The notes beneath the pieces are model-generated. The model did no database searches. It was not told where the DNA came from and saw only the letters and a list, made by a program, of their open reading frames with translations. The position numbers and the translations under genes are program-made. This document shows positions 1 to 57,619 of a stretch of DNA of 64,000 bases, one piece after another (the stretch's first letter is position 1; the number at the start of each line of letters is the position of its first letter). The DNA comes from Strix aluco (lineage: Eukaryota > Chordata > Aves > Strigiformes > Strigidae): contig NC_133971.1 of assembly GCF_031877795.1 (NCBI RefSeq), positions 86,452,446-86,516,445 on the forward strand. Direction: 5' to 3'.

Positions 1-539
1 GACCCCAGTCCTATTCAATTATCTCCCCTATTACTTCAATCCCTAGACCTATGGAGAGGGTAAATGTCTTGTCAAAACTGCCATCCCTCTTGTCAGGATA
101 ACGGACGAAATAACTGTGCTAACAAGAATATATCTGTGTATTCATTCAGCATTCAATTAAGTACATCATAATATATGATTTAAAAACTTATATGACATGG
201 AATTAGCAGAGCACATAGTAGTTGGATTAAAAACTGGTTCACTGCCAGAGACTCAAGTGGAGCTGTAAACAGAGAAACGAACTGAGATCGTTTCTAGAGC
301 AGATTCCCAGACATCAGTTCTTAGTTCAGCACTGGTTATTATTTTCAGTTTGATCTACATAATGATACAAAATGTTTGCTGAGAGAGCCTCAAGATGACA
401 CAATGGTGGGTGGCATGCATAAGACAGAAACTAGGTGAGTATGCCTTGCTATGGCATTTGCAGTCAGGAAGCGTGTGGGTGAGTTGGAGAAGGATTAGAA
501 AAAGTCCACTGAAATAACATAGCAGATGGAAAACAAATC

Positions 540-860
540 TTGAGTATGGCTTGATGAGTTCAGTTTAAAGAAGAGAAAAATGAGAGATACCTTCATCAAT
601 GCGTATGGGCACTTACACCACTTATGGAAAACGGACATGCTGGAAAGGTTTTTTTAAGTTTGTGCCAAGAGAATAATTAGTTTAAATGGCTGAAAATTTA
701 AGTTAGACAAATTCAGCCTTGAAATACAATTTACCAGAGGGCAGACCAGTTCAAAGTTGGAACAGTATAGCAGGGGAGGTGAAGGACTTACCATCAGATG
801 GAGTTTTGGCAAGGAAACTGAGCATCATTCTAAAAGATATTTTACCCAGCTTTTAAGAAA
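540..860 (+). repeat. Decayed ancient CR1/L3-like LINE fragment
   Basis: The order of phrases follows the 3' part of old CR1/L3 elements: an 'aagaagagaaaaatgag' start, 'tggctgaaaatttaagttagacaaattcagcctt', then 'ttggaacagtatagcaggggaggtgaagga', ending in 'gttttggcaaggaaactg'. Divergence is high and borders are guesses. Confidence 0.45.
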
Positions 861-1374
861 AATTCTCCAGCCAGCACATGAAGGTAGGATGGGATCCAGC
901 CCTTTTGTCCATTACTTTCTTTCCTGACTCCAAGAAGATTGTCCTCCCCATACTCAGAACACCCATAGGCTTGCCTTAGAAAAGTTACAACCACAACTTA
1001 TCCTTCAATGCTTTGATTGCTCTTGTATTGGGATCAGGAAGGAACGTTTTCCTGATATATAACCCAGCTCCCAGATTTGCATCTTCCGCAAGTTTATTTT
1101 AATCAACAGACTGTCCATAGCTGAAGAGAAGGTACTTGGCAGGGCAAGGGCACAATTCTGTAGTAATACAGTAAGTTCCTTCTGCTGCCTGGCACAAGCA
1201 TCTTGCTTACATGCTCAGGATCCTACACTCTGTATGAGAGAGTATCTACCCTAACTCAGATTGCCAAGACTTTAATGTTTTAATGTCTCTCTACAGCATC
1301 GTGAGGTAATAACCACCCTTGGAAACCATCAGGGTACAGGGTGCTTAATAAATTTCCTTCCCTTGAAAGAACCT

Positions 1375-3667
1375 GGATACAGGGTATCCTGGCCTTTCCT
1401 ATCAGGAGAGGGCTCACAGGCCCATATCCTGATAGGTGACTTCAACTACCTGGACGTCTGCTGGAAAAATGGCACTACAACCTGCAAGCAGTTCAGGAAA
1501 CTACTGGAGTATGTTGAGAAAACTTCCTAGTACTGGTGATGGAGAACCCAAACAGAGGAGAGGCACTGCTGGACCTGTTCACTAGTGCGGAAGAACTTAT
1601 TGGAGACGTCAAGACTGGAGGTAGCCTGGGCTACAGCAATCATTGCCTTGTAGAATTCTCAATCTTGAGTGGTACAGGACAGGTAAAAAGTAGAGTCAGG
1701 ATCCTAAACCTCAGAAAAGCAAATTCTCATCTGTTTAGGGTGCTAGTGCGTGTGGTCCCTTGGGAAACTGCCCTCAGAGATAAATGATTGAATGAGAGCT
1801 GGATTTAAAGACATTTTTCTTAGGGTACAAGACCTCTCAATCCTGATGTGCAAGAAGCTGGGCAGGGGAGGCAGGAGGCCATCTTGGCTAAGTGAAGACA
1901 TCTTAGACAAACTAAAACACAAAATCAAAATGCATAGGCAGTGGAGGCAGGAATATACATCCTGGGAATATTAAAGAGATATGGCCCAAGAGTGCAGGGA
2001 GGAGATCAGAAAAGCCAAGGCACAGCTGAAGCTGAACTTGGCTAGGGACATAGCAAATAAGAAGACAGGTTTCTTCAGGTACACAGAACAAAGGACGATG
2101 AAAGAAACTGTAACTCCCCCTGATGAATGAAATGGGAGAGATGGATACAATCGACATGAAGACCAAGGTACTCAACAGCTTTTTTGCCTTGGCCTTCACT
2201 GGCAAGTGCTCTAGCCATACCACCCAGTTCACAGAATCCAAAGACAGGGACTGGAAGAATGAAGAACTGCCCACTGTAGGAGAAGATCAGGTTCAAGACC
2301 ATCTAAGGAACCTGAAGGTGCACAAGTCCATGGAACCTGATGAGATGCATCTGAGGGTCCTGAGGGAACTGGTGGATGAAGTTACTAAGCCACTATCTAT
2401 CACATTTGAAAAGTCATGGCAGTCTGGTGAAGTTTCCGCTGACTGGAACAGGGGAAAGGTAACACCCATTTTTAAAAAGGGAAAAAAAGGAAGACTCAGA
2501 GTACTACAGGCCAGTCAGTCTCACCTCTGTGCCCTGCAAGATCATGGAGCAGATCCTCCTGGAAACTCTGCTACGGCACAGGGAAAACAGAGAGGTGATT
2601 GATGGATAAGGAATTGTCTGGATGTTTGCACTCCATGTTGTGGTCAACTGCTCGATGTCTGGGTGGAGACCAGTGACAAGTGGTGTCCCTCAGGGGTCTG
2701 TAGTGGGACCAGTATTATTTAACATCTTTGTTGGGGACATGGACAGTGGGATCAAGTGCACCCTCAGCAAGTTTGCCAACGACACCAAGCTGTGTGGTGC
2801 GGTCGACACACTGGAGGGAAGGGATGTGCCATCCAGAGGGACCTGGACAGGCTGGAGAGGTGGGCCTGTGTGAAACTCACAAGGTTCAACAAGGCCAAGT
2901 GCAAGGTCCTGCACATGGGTCAAGGCAATCTCAAACACAAACACAGGCTGGGTGAAGAGTGGGTTGAGAGCAGCCCTGTGGAGAAGGACCTGGCAGTAGT
3001 AGTGGATGGAAAACTGACTATGATCCAGCAATGTGCACTCACAGCCCAGAAAGCCAACCATGTCCTGGGCTGCATCAAGAGAAGTGTGGCCAGCAAGTCG
3101 AGGGAGGGGATTCTCCCCCTCTGCTCCACTCTTGTAGGACCCCACCTGCAGTGCTGTGTCCAGCTCTGGGGCTCTCAGTGTAAGAAGGACATGGACCTGC
3201 TTGAGCGGGTCCAGAGGAGGCTGTGAAGATGATCAGGGGGCTGGAGCACCTCCCCTGTGAGGACAGGCTGAGAGAGTTGGGGGTGTTCAGCCTGGAGAAG
3301 AGAAGGCTCCAGGGAGACCTTATAGTGGCCTTCCAGTACTTAAAGGGGGCTACAGGAAAGATGGGGAGGGACTTTTTATCAGGGGGTGTAGGGATAGGAG
3401 AAGGGGTAATGTTTTTAAACTGAGAGAGGGTAGATTTAGACTAGATCTAAGGAAGAAATTCTTCCCTGTGAGGGTGGTGAGACACTGGCACAGGTTGCCC
3501 AGAGAAGCTGTGGCTGCCCCCTCCCTGGCAGTGTTCAAGGCCAGGTTGGACGGGGTTTTGAGCAACCTGGTCTAGTGGAAGGTGTCCCTGTCCATGGTGG
3601 GAGGGTTGGAACTAGATGATCTTTAAGGTCCCTTCCAACCCAAACCATTCTATGATCCTATGATTCC
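1375..3667 (+). mobile_element. CR1 LINE, 5'-truncated, ORF2 fragments with intact 3' end
   Basis: Reading frames broken by stops and shifts match CR1 ORF2 in order: the end of the endonuclease (GDFNYLDVCW, NRGEALLDLF), the linker (GRRPSWL), reverse transcriptase ([44 protein letters not shown]) and the C-terminal region ([19 protein letters not shown]). About 240 bp between the KGKKG segment and the SGVPQGS segment is missing. The 3' end is the typical CR1 tail 'attctatgatcctatgatt'. The RT active-site segment FADD reads FAND. It is inactive. Confidence 0.93.
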
Positions 3668-6600
3668 TTACTTGTGCCTCTCAAATTCATATCTGGCAGA
3701 GAAATATTTTGCTAGAAAACAAAGTATTTGACCTATCAGAAGCCTTTGGGGCTTGGAACAGACTGTGTATGAACCTAAATGGTGTGTAAGATAGAGCTGA
3801 CCTTAATTTTCATTAAATCTTTGGAGTGAATAGTGGATTAGGAATACCCTACTATTTATTTTTCCACTATTTGCTTTCTAGACAGAGGGGACCCAGGCTT
3901 CTTGCACAAAAAGGGGGAGAGAAAAATTACATACCTCCAAACATACTCTCTCAGTCCCTGCAAGATGACTTTTCCCCTCTTTAAACGAGCTAGTTTTGTT
4001 ACCAGTCATCTTCTTTATTCTAATCTCTAATGTCTGATTCTGCAAATACTCATCACCAATTATGGTGTGTGGCAATGAATCCTCCTTTCAGTTGTCTGTG
4101 CAGGATCAAATCCTGGCTGAGAAGCTGTTTGCAAGCTAAGAGAAATGTGTTCTTTGACCATGCTTCTTTTATTTGACATTCATCTTGCTATCTTGTCTTC
4201 ATTACCCTTCCTGAAGAGAATGTTTCTCAGTGTTACTGAGGAGCTAGCTCCTTGAGGAGCTTCATCCTTTAGTGTTAAGTGCTCATGGAGCACTGAGGAT
4301 GAACAGATTCAGTTGACTTGAAAAGTGGCAGAACTGCTGAGTGATGAGATCTCCAGCAGAGCAACTATACCTACAAAGCACAGAGGTGAGTAGGAAGCTG
4401 CAGTACTTTGCTGTTAAAGCCACTTGGCTCATTTTCTCCCCTCCTTGTTCCCTCTGAAGCACCCTAGGCATGTCCCATTTGGGAATATCCTTATTGCAGT
4501 GACCATTCATCAGCCTCAGTCAGTGGAGGGCAGTAAGTAAAAGACTGTGTTCATTCGGCAGTGCTTTTCAGAAATGGGAAGATAGAAGACTGTTCAGTAA
4601 ATACACCCAGTCTCCCTGTATCTACACGTCACTACGTTGTAGAAGAGTGCAACAAGAGCTCTCCTGTGATCACAGTGTTTAACCATGACTCCTCAGCACC
4701 AGGGAGCCTCAGGACATCTGTTAAGTACCAGCTCATCTCTCTGAAAATGCTGGCCCAGATTTTATACCCATTTAGTTCAGTCACAGAATCATAACAACTC
4801 TTACTTTGGATGCAGTCACACCAGTATAAGGACCCTGTAATAGAATTGTTCATGCTGATTTTACACAAGAAAGCTAGAGCAGCATAGACATCTTTACATG
4901 GTCTACTTCTGTCTACATGAGGCCTCATTTCAGACTGATATCTGTGAAGAACTGAGTAGATACCTTTGAAAGATTGCCAGTGCTTTTGGTGTGAGTCCAT
5001 ACTCTTTACGCATTCTTGTGACTGGCAAGTTACATCCACTAAGTGCAAAGAAACAGTAGGATAAAATACATTGGCCTTACGGATACTGTTTTTCCCTACT
5101 CAACTCATGTGCTGACAGATGGAGCTGCACATAAAAAGCCATCTCTGAAGACTGTCAGAGGCACACTTGCTTCTGCAACATGAACTGGGGTGATTGCTAA
5201 GGCCTGAGCTTGTATTAGTAGTGCTCCCATCAGCAAGGTAGAACACAAGCCCAACACCCATCACAGCCTCTTTGAACCCTGCACTGCAGGCTGTCAGTCT
5301 AGCCAGAAATCCAGCAACCTCATTTATGTAAAAACAAAAACAGAAAGACAACTCCTCCTGATGGGAATAAAAATTAATTCCAGCCAAGCAGCATAGATCC
5401 TGAATTGCAAATTACGATGACAATATTTCCTTGTTCAGGAGAGACTGTCTCATGCCAAAGAAATGTCATTAGCATCAGAAATACCATCCAAATAAATCAC
5501 TGGTGAAAACTCCAGAAATAGGATACAAAAGCAAGGGAGAGGCTAGGGCTCTCTTTGTAAAGAACTCACCATGCCGGAGTGAAATGGACCCACAGTAAAC
5601 AAGGGAACTTTTGTTTCAGAAAGTATACTTTGGGCAGTGGGACAAATGTGTTATTTGTACCTTGGCAGTGCTCCCAAATGCATACTGCACAAAATACTGG
5701 CAATGTAATTATGGCCACCGCAGACCCAAAGAACTGGGTTCTGCTCCTGGCTCTACCCCAGCTCCTGTGTGACTCCAGGATTATTTCCTCTGGCCAGGAT
5801 TCATCTTGCTTCACTTTAGCCGTCTAAGAGACAGGCATCTAGGTTAGATGCTCTGCCTAGGCTCACTCTATAGTCCATGGGAAGACATCACCCCTTCCAG
5901 AGGGCTGCTTAGCTCCTCTCCTGGACACCAGGCTTACTACGGGATGAATGGCCTCTGGGTGTGCTGATCTCTCACTGCTGACTAAAGGGGAGGCTTAGGG
6001 AAGAGACTCAGCCTCTAGCTGACAGCTGGCTACAGCTGTCTGAGATGAACTGTGTCCTCTGTGCCTGCTATAAAAATAGGAAAAGAAGTCTTCTGGATCT
6101 CTTGCCCACTTAGATGGCAAACCACTGACATAGGGTCTGCCTTCCTCTGCATCTATGTATTGCCCTGGGCACAATGGACCCTGGCAGAACTAACACAAAC
6201 AAAAAATACTGCTGCACAACCCAGAAAGCATGCATCAGGGTCTTGCTTAGTGTAACAAGTTAGAACAACTGTCTGGACAGGGGAGTTACCATCCCTGAGC
6301 TTGCATCTCTCCTCCTGTAGCTGGGTGGAAGGGCAGTGGGAAGGCATTGTCCAGTTCCTACACTCTCTTGAGCACATTAAGATTTTGCTGCGTTGTACGA
6401 GGCAAGGAATATCCTGAGCACTTCTCACCATGCTTTCTTTTGCAAAGGCTGATCCTAATCTTCTCTTTAGAATAGCTGCTGCCTGCTGAACTAAAGAGAT
6501 TGTCAGGCCAATTTGGGCTTCTTGGCAAACTAACAGGAACATTTTCAGGGCTCAGATGGAATGAACTTCAAGAGAAAAATGTCATTTTAAGAGGAAAGTG

Positions 6601-6846
6601 AAATGTTGCAATATTGTGAGCAGAACACATTCCTTACTAGTACAAATGAAGACAACCCATCTGATTTCATTGTCAGAGAACAGAGAAATACAAAAGAATG
6701 ACTATTTAGGACCACAACAAAGGTCCCTGTAGCCAAGTATCTTATCTCCAAGAGTACTGAGTACCAACTGTTTAAATTCTGAGAGAATCTCAGCAAATAT
6801 AGGTCTACCCGCTTGTATGTACTCTGAGCTTCCAGCAACTTGCAGT

Positions 6847-7537
6847 TATAGAATCATAGAAAGTTTTGGGTTGGAGGGTCGGAAGGGACCTTAAAGATCC
6901 TCTAGCTCCAACCCTCCTGCCATGGGCAGGGACACCTTCCACTAGACCAGGTTTGTCAAAGCCCCGTCCAACCTGGCCTTGAACCCTTCCAGGGAGGGGG
7001 CAGCCACAGCTTCTCTGGGCAACCTGTGCCAGTGTCTCACCACCCTCACAGTAAAGAATTTCTTCCTTAGATCTAATCTAAATCTACCCTTTTTCACTTT
7101 AAAACCATTACTCCTTCTCCTATGGCTACATCCCCTGATAAAAAGTCCCTCCCCAGCTTTCCTGTAGCCCCCTTTAAGTACTGGAAGGCCACTCTAAGGT
7201 CTCCCTGGAGCCTTCTCTTCTCCAGGCTGAACACCCCCAACTCTCTCAGCCTGTCCTCACAGGGGAGGTGCTCCAGCCCCCTGATCATCTTCATGGCCTC
7301 CTCTGGCCTTGCTGCAACAGTTCCATGTCCCCCTTATGTTGAGGTCCCCAGAGCTGAGCACAGTACTCCAGGTGGGGTCTCACGAGAGTGGAGCAGAGGG
7401 GGAGAATCCCCTCCCTCGACCTGCTAGCCACGCTTCTCTTGATGCAGCCCAGGATGTGGTTGGCTTTCTGGGCTGTGAGCACACATTGCTGGCTCATAGT
7501 CAATTTTCCATCCGCTACTACTCCCAAGTCCTTATGA
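6847..7537 (-). mobile_element. CR1 LINE 3' fragment, antisense to element at 1375
   Basis: It begins with the reverse complement of the CR1 tail ('atagaatcatagaaagtttt ggg') and reads back through the C-terminal ORF2 region ([20 protein letters not shown], then [16 protein letters not shown]) on the minus strand. Close relative of the copies at 1375, 16388 and 49757. 5' truncated. Confidence 0.93.
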
Positions 7538-7544
7538 ACTTACT

Positions 7545-8010
7545 GAATCAGTTGGTTTGTCCTTCCAACAGCAAACTGGTCCTCCATGAATTTATCTAAC
7601 CTCTTTTGAATCACTGTGTACCTCTGTCCCCCAGATCACAAAGGAATGAAGAAAAGTTCCACAATTTTATTATGTATCATATTATTTCGTTTTAAATTTT
7701 TCTTAATCCTCTACTCAATAATTTCATAAGGTCTCCCTCATTCCTGTGTTATGGGCAATAATGAACATTTGGCTCCTTTTCCTTTTCCTCATGCCACTCA
7801 GGATTCTACAGACCCATACCAAGTCCCTCTCCCTTGTCTGTTATAAGAGTCCTAGGCTGTTTATGCTCTCTGATCAAAAGTCATCATGCACATTTCTGTT
7901 CATCTTGCTGCCCTTTTCTGGAACTTTTCCAATCCTTCCACAGCCTAAGTCATTCTTCTTCAGAGTTCACAGCCAGAACTGCACACAGTAATCAAGATGT
8001 CAGTTTATCA
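7545..8010 (-). repeat. Ancient CR1/L3-like LINE remnant
   Basis: Plus-strand phrases such as 'ccataccaagtccctctccc', 'cttgctgcccttttctggaa' plus 'cttttccaatcc' and 'agccagaactgcacacagta' follow the reverse complement of old amniote CR1/L3 3' ends. Strongly diverged; the borders are approximate. Confidence 0.5.
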
Positions 8011-11000
8011 CAAATCTTGTTTTGTTCTTTTTAGTTTTCTATTCTTGTTCCTACTGCTGCTTTATATGTAGTTTTCTATTTTGTTTCCACTGTATCCAGA
8101 AGCTTTGTTTTCTTTTTCTTTCATAGTAATTCTCATCAGTTTTTGTTTTGCCTTTTTGACTATTGCTGAGCACTACAAAGTGTTTGAAAAGAAACACGTA
8201 CTTGAATGTCTTCAAGATCACTTCCTGAATAACAGCAATCTCCTTGGAGACCAGTGCTGAGCTTTTTATCTCACATGCACTATATTTCTCAACAATGAAT
8301 TTCATTAGTCATTTTATCACAGCTGGGAGCCTTCAGTGTTCATTCAAAAAAAGGTGTTCCCTTAAAATGACTTGCCTTGGTAGTCCATAAATTCACAACA
8401 GATTGTGACTTTTTCAGCACAAAGAACACCACCAAAATGTCCACCTGTAATTTGCAAGCACATATGGATTAACTGAAATGGTTGGTGGGCAAAGATGTAG
8501 CTACTGATAAGGTCCTTTCTTTGGCTCCCCCACACTCTGTTCTCCACAAAGATTTCCTAGGGTTGGGGTATTTAGGGTAAAAATTTTAGTGCCTAATCAT
8601 GTTATCTGCAATTCCTAATCACTGGTTACCTGTAGCCCCATGACTGATCTTTATTTCAAGCCAAACAGAGAATTATTAGTGCCCTACAGAAGAGTTAGCT
8701 TTTATTTAAATAAATAAAATACTAATACTCAGAGAAGAAAGACAACTCTCTTGCTAGAGACAATGGGGAGACTGACTGGTCAAAACACCTAGTCCTTCTC
8801 ACAAACCTAATGACTGTAGTTCGACTGTTCTGCAGTCTGTCCTCTTCTTGCAGCAAGGAGAAAGAAGACTCTGCTGCCTTTGCAATACTGTTCTTTTCTC
8901 AGCCTCTCTCTTATTTGTGTCAGAGTTAATGGTAGGACCTGAGGGGACATCTTCACAAGGAGCAGATGCCCTGAAGATGTGCAGGTGGTGTACCGTTGTG
9001 ATCTTCACAAGCTCAGAGTAAAAGTCAGCAGAGACTTAAAATAGTTTGGGATTTTGGTCGTTCGTCTGTATTCTCTTGTTAATTAATAGCAACCATTCAC
9101 TGTAAAGCTGAGGATTTAAGGTAACTGTTCACAACATGAGAATGCCAGCAATGTGACTAGACCAGCTAGTAGCAGTGGAGAAGAGTAGAGTCCTGGCAAG
9201 TCCCAGAAGCACTTTCAGGGGCCTGAAAAATTTATTGAGTAGTCTGCTGAGAAGAAAACATTGAGAAGCCAACACTACCTGGGTGAGAAAGATGCCAGGA
9301 AAACTTGTCTCACAATTCATCTTCTCCCTTTGGGAATTTCCCTGGGAAGCAGTAGTCCTTGGGGGAACTACCAGAATCCTGTCCCCTGCCTAAGAAGCTA
9401 TTCTTGATAGACAGCACTTCAGGTAGAGCTAGAAAGTAGAAGTGAGTGAAAGAACAGAAGAGAGAATGTTTATTCACAGTGTCATTACTATCCCATCTAC
9501 ACAGGAGTAAAGGGGGGTAAGTGAAGACAAGAATTAAACAGTCAGAGTGTCTGTAAGCAACAAGAGATACTGAAAAGGACAACATGCAAGGTTGTTGATA
9601 TAGATTCCCATGCTGTTAAAAAAAACCAAAAAAAAACAAAAAAAACCCCAAACTCTGAGCAGGTAGATGTAATGCACACAACAAAACAACAACAAAAAAG
9701 GTGAGAAAACATCAACTTGTTGGAAATCTTTTCCATTTCCTGAACGTGACAGCAGTAATACTGGCTAGAGATTAATATGGAGTAACACTGCAACTCCCGA
9801 ACCTTATGTTTGTCGCTACTCAAAATTATCCCATGTCCAATCCCAGACACTACAGCAGGGAAAGTGCCTTTTCACAACATCCAGGCCTGATGTGCCCTAA
9901 TGGAGAGCTCCTCTGAGACACCCCTGGAAGGTGTCTCCTAACAAGAAAGCAATGAGTTTACACTTAGAGAAGCCTCTCATTCTGGCAAATGATTAGCTTC
10001 TGGCAAAACACATCATATCTAGTCTTTCAGCAATTAGAAGGGCAGGAACAGAGAAATCAGAGCCTATCAAGTAAGATAAAAAGGATTAAGTAGTGCTTCT
10101 AGAGGCAAGTCCGTGACCAAAGGGAGAGTCAGCACTGTCATAAACCAAAAGCCCTGGCTAAGGCTGCCTATGCCTATGCATTTCTGAGTGTTTGTGAAAT
10201 GGAATGAAAGGCCTAATCCCTATCTTGAGTTAAATCTCAATTTGCTGCTTTGAAATTAGGTGAGTCCTTGCTATGAGATGCAATCCTCCCCCCAGAGTAT
10301 TGTATGATTTGATCTCAGTGCACCTGTTTAATATTTTAAATTTCTCAATGATTCTTTTGCACTTGTTACTTACAAGAGCCATACCCGACGGCAAATAGGT
10401 CCTTGTACTTTGGATTCCTGTAATGAGAAAATATATAGAAGATTGCATTTATTATTAATCATGCAGTTCCACAGAAATGCACAGTGTTTCATACATTGAT
10501 ATCAGAGTCCATCCTCACAGAACTACATAGAGTCTGAGGTCCTGACCCTTTGAACATATGCAGTAGTAAAGTTCATGTATGAGTAATTCTTTCAGACTCA
10601 AGATGCATTAAAAAAATAGAACATCAGAAGATCACAGCAGTAGCTGAAAAGGATAAAAAGCACACAGACAGACGTAATGTCAATCTTCAGCAGTTCTTGG
10701 CTTATCCATTTCTAAATCATGGAAAGTTTACTTTTAAATATGAGGTCTTTGAGGAAAGGAAGAAGGCAGGGATGTGCCAGTTTCCATCTTTCAGGGGCTA
10801 GAATAAAGGAGCTTCTAAACCACAACAGAGTAGTATCCAAATATTTTCCCTACCTGTTATTAAATAATGAGGGATGCTTCAAGAAAAAGCTATCAGTTCA
10901 TAAATTCATGATCATTCCCAGACCAGGAAGGGAAATTCCATTCTGACCCAGTTGGTGAACAGTATGACTATGAGCAATTAGTCATCTACTATGTCTTCTA

Positions 11001-12465
11001 AAGTCTCTTTACTTGAAAAACATCTACCTTCTTTACAACTTCTGCTGGGTGTGGACAGTTACTGTAGGGTTTACATGTTGCTGTCCTGAGCTCACACAGC
11101 ACAACCAGTGGGTAACAATTCTGTGAAATTAATGTATATGAACATTATCTAATGAGTGCTTTCTCTGATATGCTATTATGAATTGATAAATCAAAACCAC
11201 TTCTCTTTTCACTTCTCCTTTTTCACTTGGGCTAATACTTAGGCATCCTAATGCTCTTGCTCTATCCACTAAATGCACCAACACTGCTAACAATGTGAGA
11301 ATAAAAATTACATTAGAAAAGCTTATAACATAAGCAATTTGGAGTCATTCTTCCAGTTTCAGGGCCATCATTCTGTTATCATTTCCTGGAGACAAGAATG
11401 ACAACAGCACACACTACCTATAAAAGATGCCTTTTCTCCCAATTTTACATCTCATTTTACTGTTATTTTGTAATTCTCACACAACTGCATCCTTGATTTT
11501 CCACTAAAGAATAATTACTGCTGTGGCTTTGAAAGGACAGAAGACTGCAATCCTGCTCTGTCTCTCCATAGATCCTCTTTGGCAAGACACAGATGTGTTC
11601 ACACTACTGCAAAAACAAGTGGGAGAAGGCCTAAGTGCAGGGGAGCACAAGGCAGGATTTGACTATGTATGTCTCATGCTCAGTGCATGAACCAAGCCAG
11701 TTCTGGGGACGATCAAGCATGTTAAAAAGTAAAAGGACACATTCAGGTTGGTGATGAGTGCTTTTTTCATGGTAGTAACTATGGCAACAACATCTCAGAA
11801 AAAGACAGTTGTTTTAAAAGTATCAGTGATCATTTTGGGACTGACCAGGGATAAATATGCAGAAGTGGACTGCAGGGCAAATGCCTACTAAACTGAACTG
11901 TGTAGGATTCCAGTACACAAACACCACTGCTGTCTGGGCAACAACTGAATATGTACCATGCATAAAGGTCTTGCCTGGTATCAGTCCCTCAGCATCTTAT
12001 AGTCTGTGGTGCTACCTGTCTGGCACGTGCAATGTTTGCATTTCCCTTTCTGCTGCTTTAATTCTTCTGTGTGATACTTGTCAAAAATACAGTCACTATT
12101 CCTTCTCTTCCCCTGGGCTTTTCAGGATTGATTCCTACAGCATATTGTCCAGAAATATGACATGTCTATCCCAGCTTCCCCAGAATGGACTATTCTTTGC
12201 TCTGTTAACTGCACTCACTTTGTACTAGTGCTGCACAGAGCCTGCTGTGCCCTCCCCTTTTGATGAACGGCACAGGCCTGGCACATTCAGTCTTACACAA
12301 GGTGCTTTGCATCCAGAAGCACAAGGTATGTCTAGGTGCTGCTGACTGTAATTATTGAAAACATTGCTTCCAGAGAAACCAGCCCTGCCTTGTAAAGTGC
12401 CATGACACTCAATTGCACTCCCCCGAGTGTACAGCCGAAAGTAAGTTTGTAATAAAGAGACTTAC

Positions 12466-57068
<44,603 letters not shown>

Positions 57069-57146
57069 GGCGGCTCTCCGCCACCGGCCGCTCCTCACCA
57101 CAGCCCCGCGCCCTCCCGAACAGCCGCCGGCCGGAAGTTGATCGCT

Positions 57147-57160
57147 GCAACCATGGCAAC
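57147..57160 (+). promoter_or_regulatory. RFX X-box-like site upstream of DNAI1
   Basis: GCAACCATGGCAAC fits the X-box consensus GTNRCCNNRGYAAC at every fixed position except the second. It lies 79 bp upstream of the DNAI1 start codon. RFX factors, with FOXJ1, drive motile-cilia genes, so this is a good candidate for the cilia-specific input. It is flanked closely by two CCGGAAG ETS motifs. Confidence 0.65.
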
Positions 57161-57408
57161 GCGCCGGAAGCGGCGCGCAGCCAATCCGGCTGCAGAATGC
57201 CACCTGCCCCGGCTATTCCCTCCGTCCCCCCTCCCCCAGGAGTGCCCGCGCTCCCCCCGGGGGAGGGAATGGTACGTCCCGGCGGCGGCGGGGGGAGGGG
57301 GGCCACGGGCATCCGGGCCCCGGCGTTACTGACAGCGGCCCCGCCCCGCCTTATGAATATGCAAAAGAAGGGCGGGGCGGTGGCGGCCGGACCCGGAAGC
57401 GGTGAGGC

Positions 57409-57415
57409 TGAGTCA
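57409..57415. promoter_or_regulatory. AP-1/MARE-like TGAGTCA site in the FAM219A proximal promoter or 5' UTR
   Basis: TGAGTCA is the AP-1 core. It sits within TGAGG-CTGAGTCA-CCTCA, where the flanking pentamers are inverted repeats of each other. It is 145 bp upstream of the FAM219A ATG, next to a CCGGAAG motif and a GC box. Confidence 0.4.
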
Positions 57416-57439
57416 CCTCAGCGGCGAGCGGCGGCGGCG

Positions 57440-57484
57440 ATGAGGCAGCAGCCGCGGCGGGCGGCGACGGCGGCGTCGTCCTGA
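57440..57484 (+). other. Possible 14-codon upstream ORF in FAM219A 5' leader
   Basis: An ATG in the purine context gcgATGa opens 14 codons (MRQQPRRAATAASS) and a TGA, ending 75 nt before the main ATG. It would reduce translation of FAM219A if the transcript starts upstream of 57440. The start site is not known from sequence, so this is conditional. Confidence 0.35.
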
Positions 57485-57559
57485 GGAGCCTCCCCGCGCC
57501 CGTCCGCCCTCCTTCCCTCCCGCCCGCGCCGCCTGTCGCGCCCCAGCCCCGCCGCCACC

Positions 57560-57619
57560 ATGATGGAGGAGATAGACCGGTTCCAGGTGCCCGCCGTGCG
57601 CGCCGAGATGCAGCCGCTG
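57560..57619 (+). CDS. FAM219A: FAM219A coding exon 1 (first 20 codons)
   Basis: The ATG has an ideal context (gccgccaccATG) and is followed at once by a second in-frame ATG. The 20 codons read MMEEIDRFQVPAVRAEMQPL and end at donor GTGAGG (57620). From memory human FAM219A begins the same way and differs only around residues 12-15; its exon 1 also ends at MQPL. The full protein is about 185 aa, of uncharacterised function. The remaining exons lie beyond 64000. In-frame read-through past the donor is intron sequence. Confidence 0.93.

Larger units (their letters stand above)
1..12465. other. DNAI1 intron 12 (partial, to window edge)
   Basis: No exon was recognised in this stretch. It holds old LINE traces at about 540-860, a 2.3-kb CR1 (+), a 0.7-kb CR1 (-), an ancient CR1/L3-like piece at 7545-8010 and A-rich simple sequence near 9616-9645. 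The remainder (3670-6845 and 8011-12465) is AT-rich and shows no open reading frame or repeat that I can name. Confidence 0.7.

Noticed and set aside
1..12465. Search for DNAI1 exon 13 (Asn-Pro-Lys-Tyr-Arg-Asp-Leu-Phe-Ala type text)
   Set aside because: No minus-strand frame with this wording and splice borders was found by eye. A translated search would be needed to exclude it fully.
57152..57154. Minus-strand ATG within the X-box as an upstream ORF of DNAI1
   Set aside because: It overlaps the presumed promoter site, so it is unlikely to be transcribed, and its frame ends after 19 codons.
57359..57366. Octamer-like ATGCAAAA as a POU site
   Set aside because: It differs from ATGCAAAT at the last base and has no supporting context.
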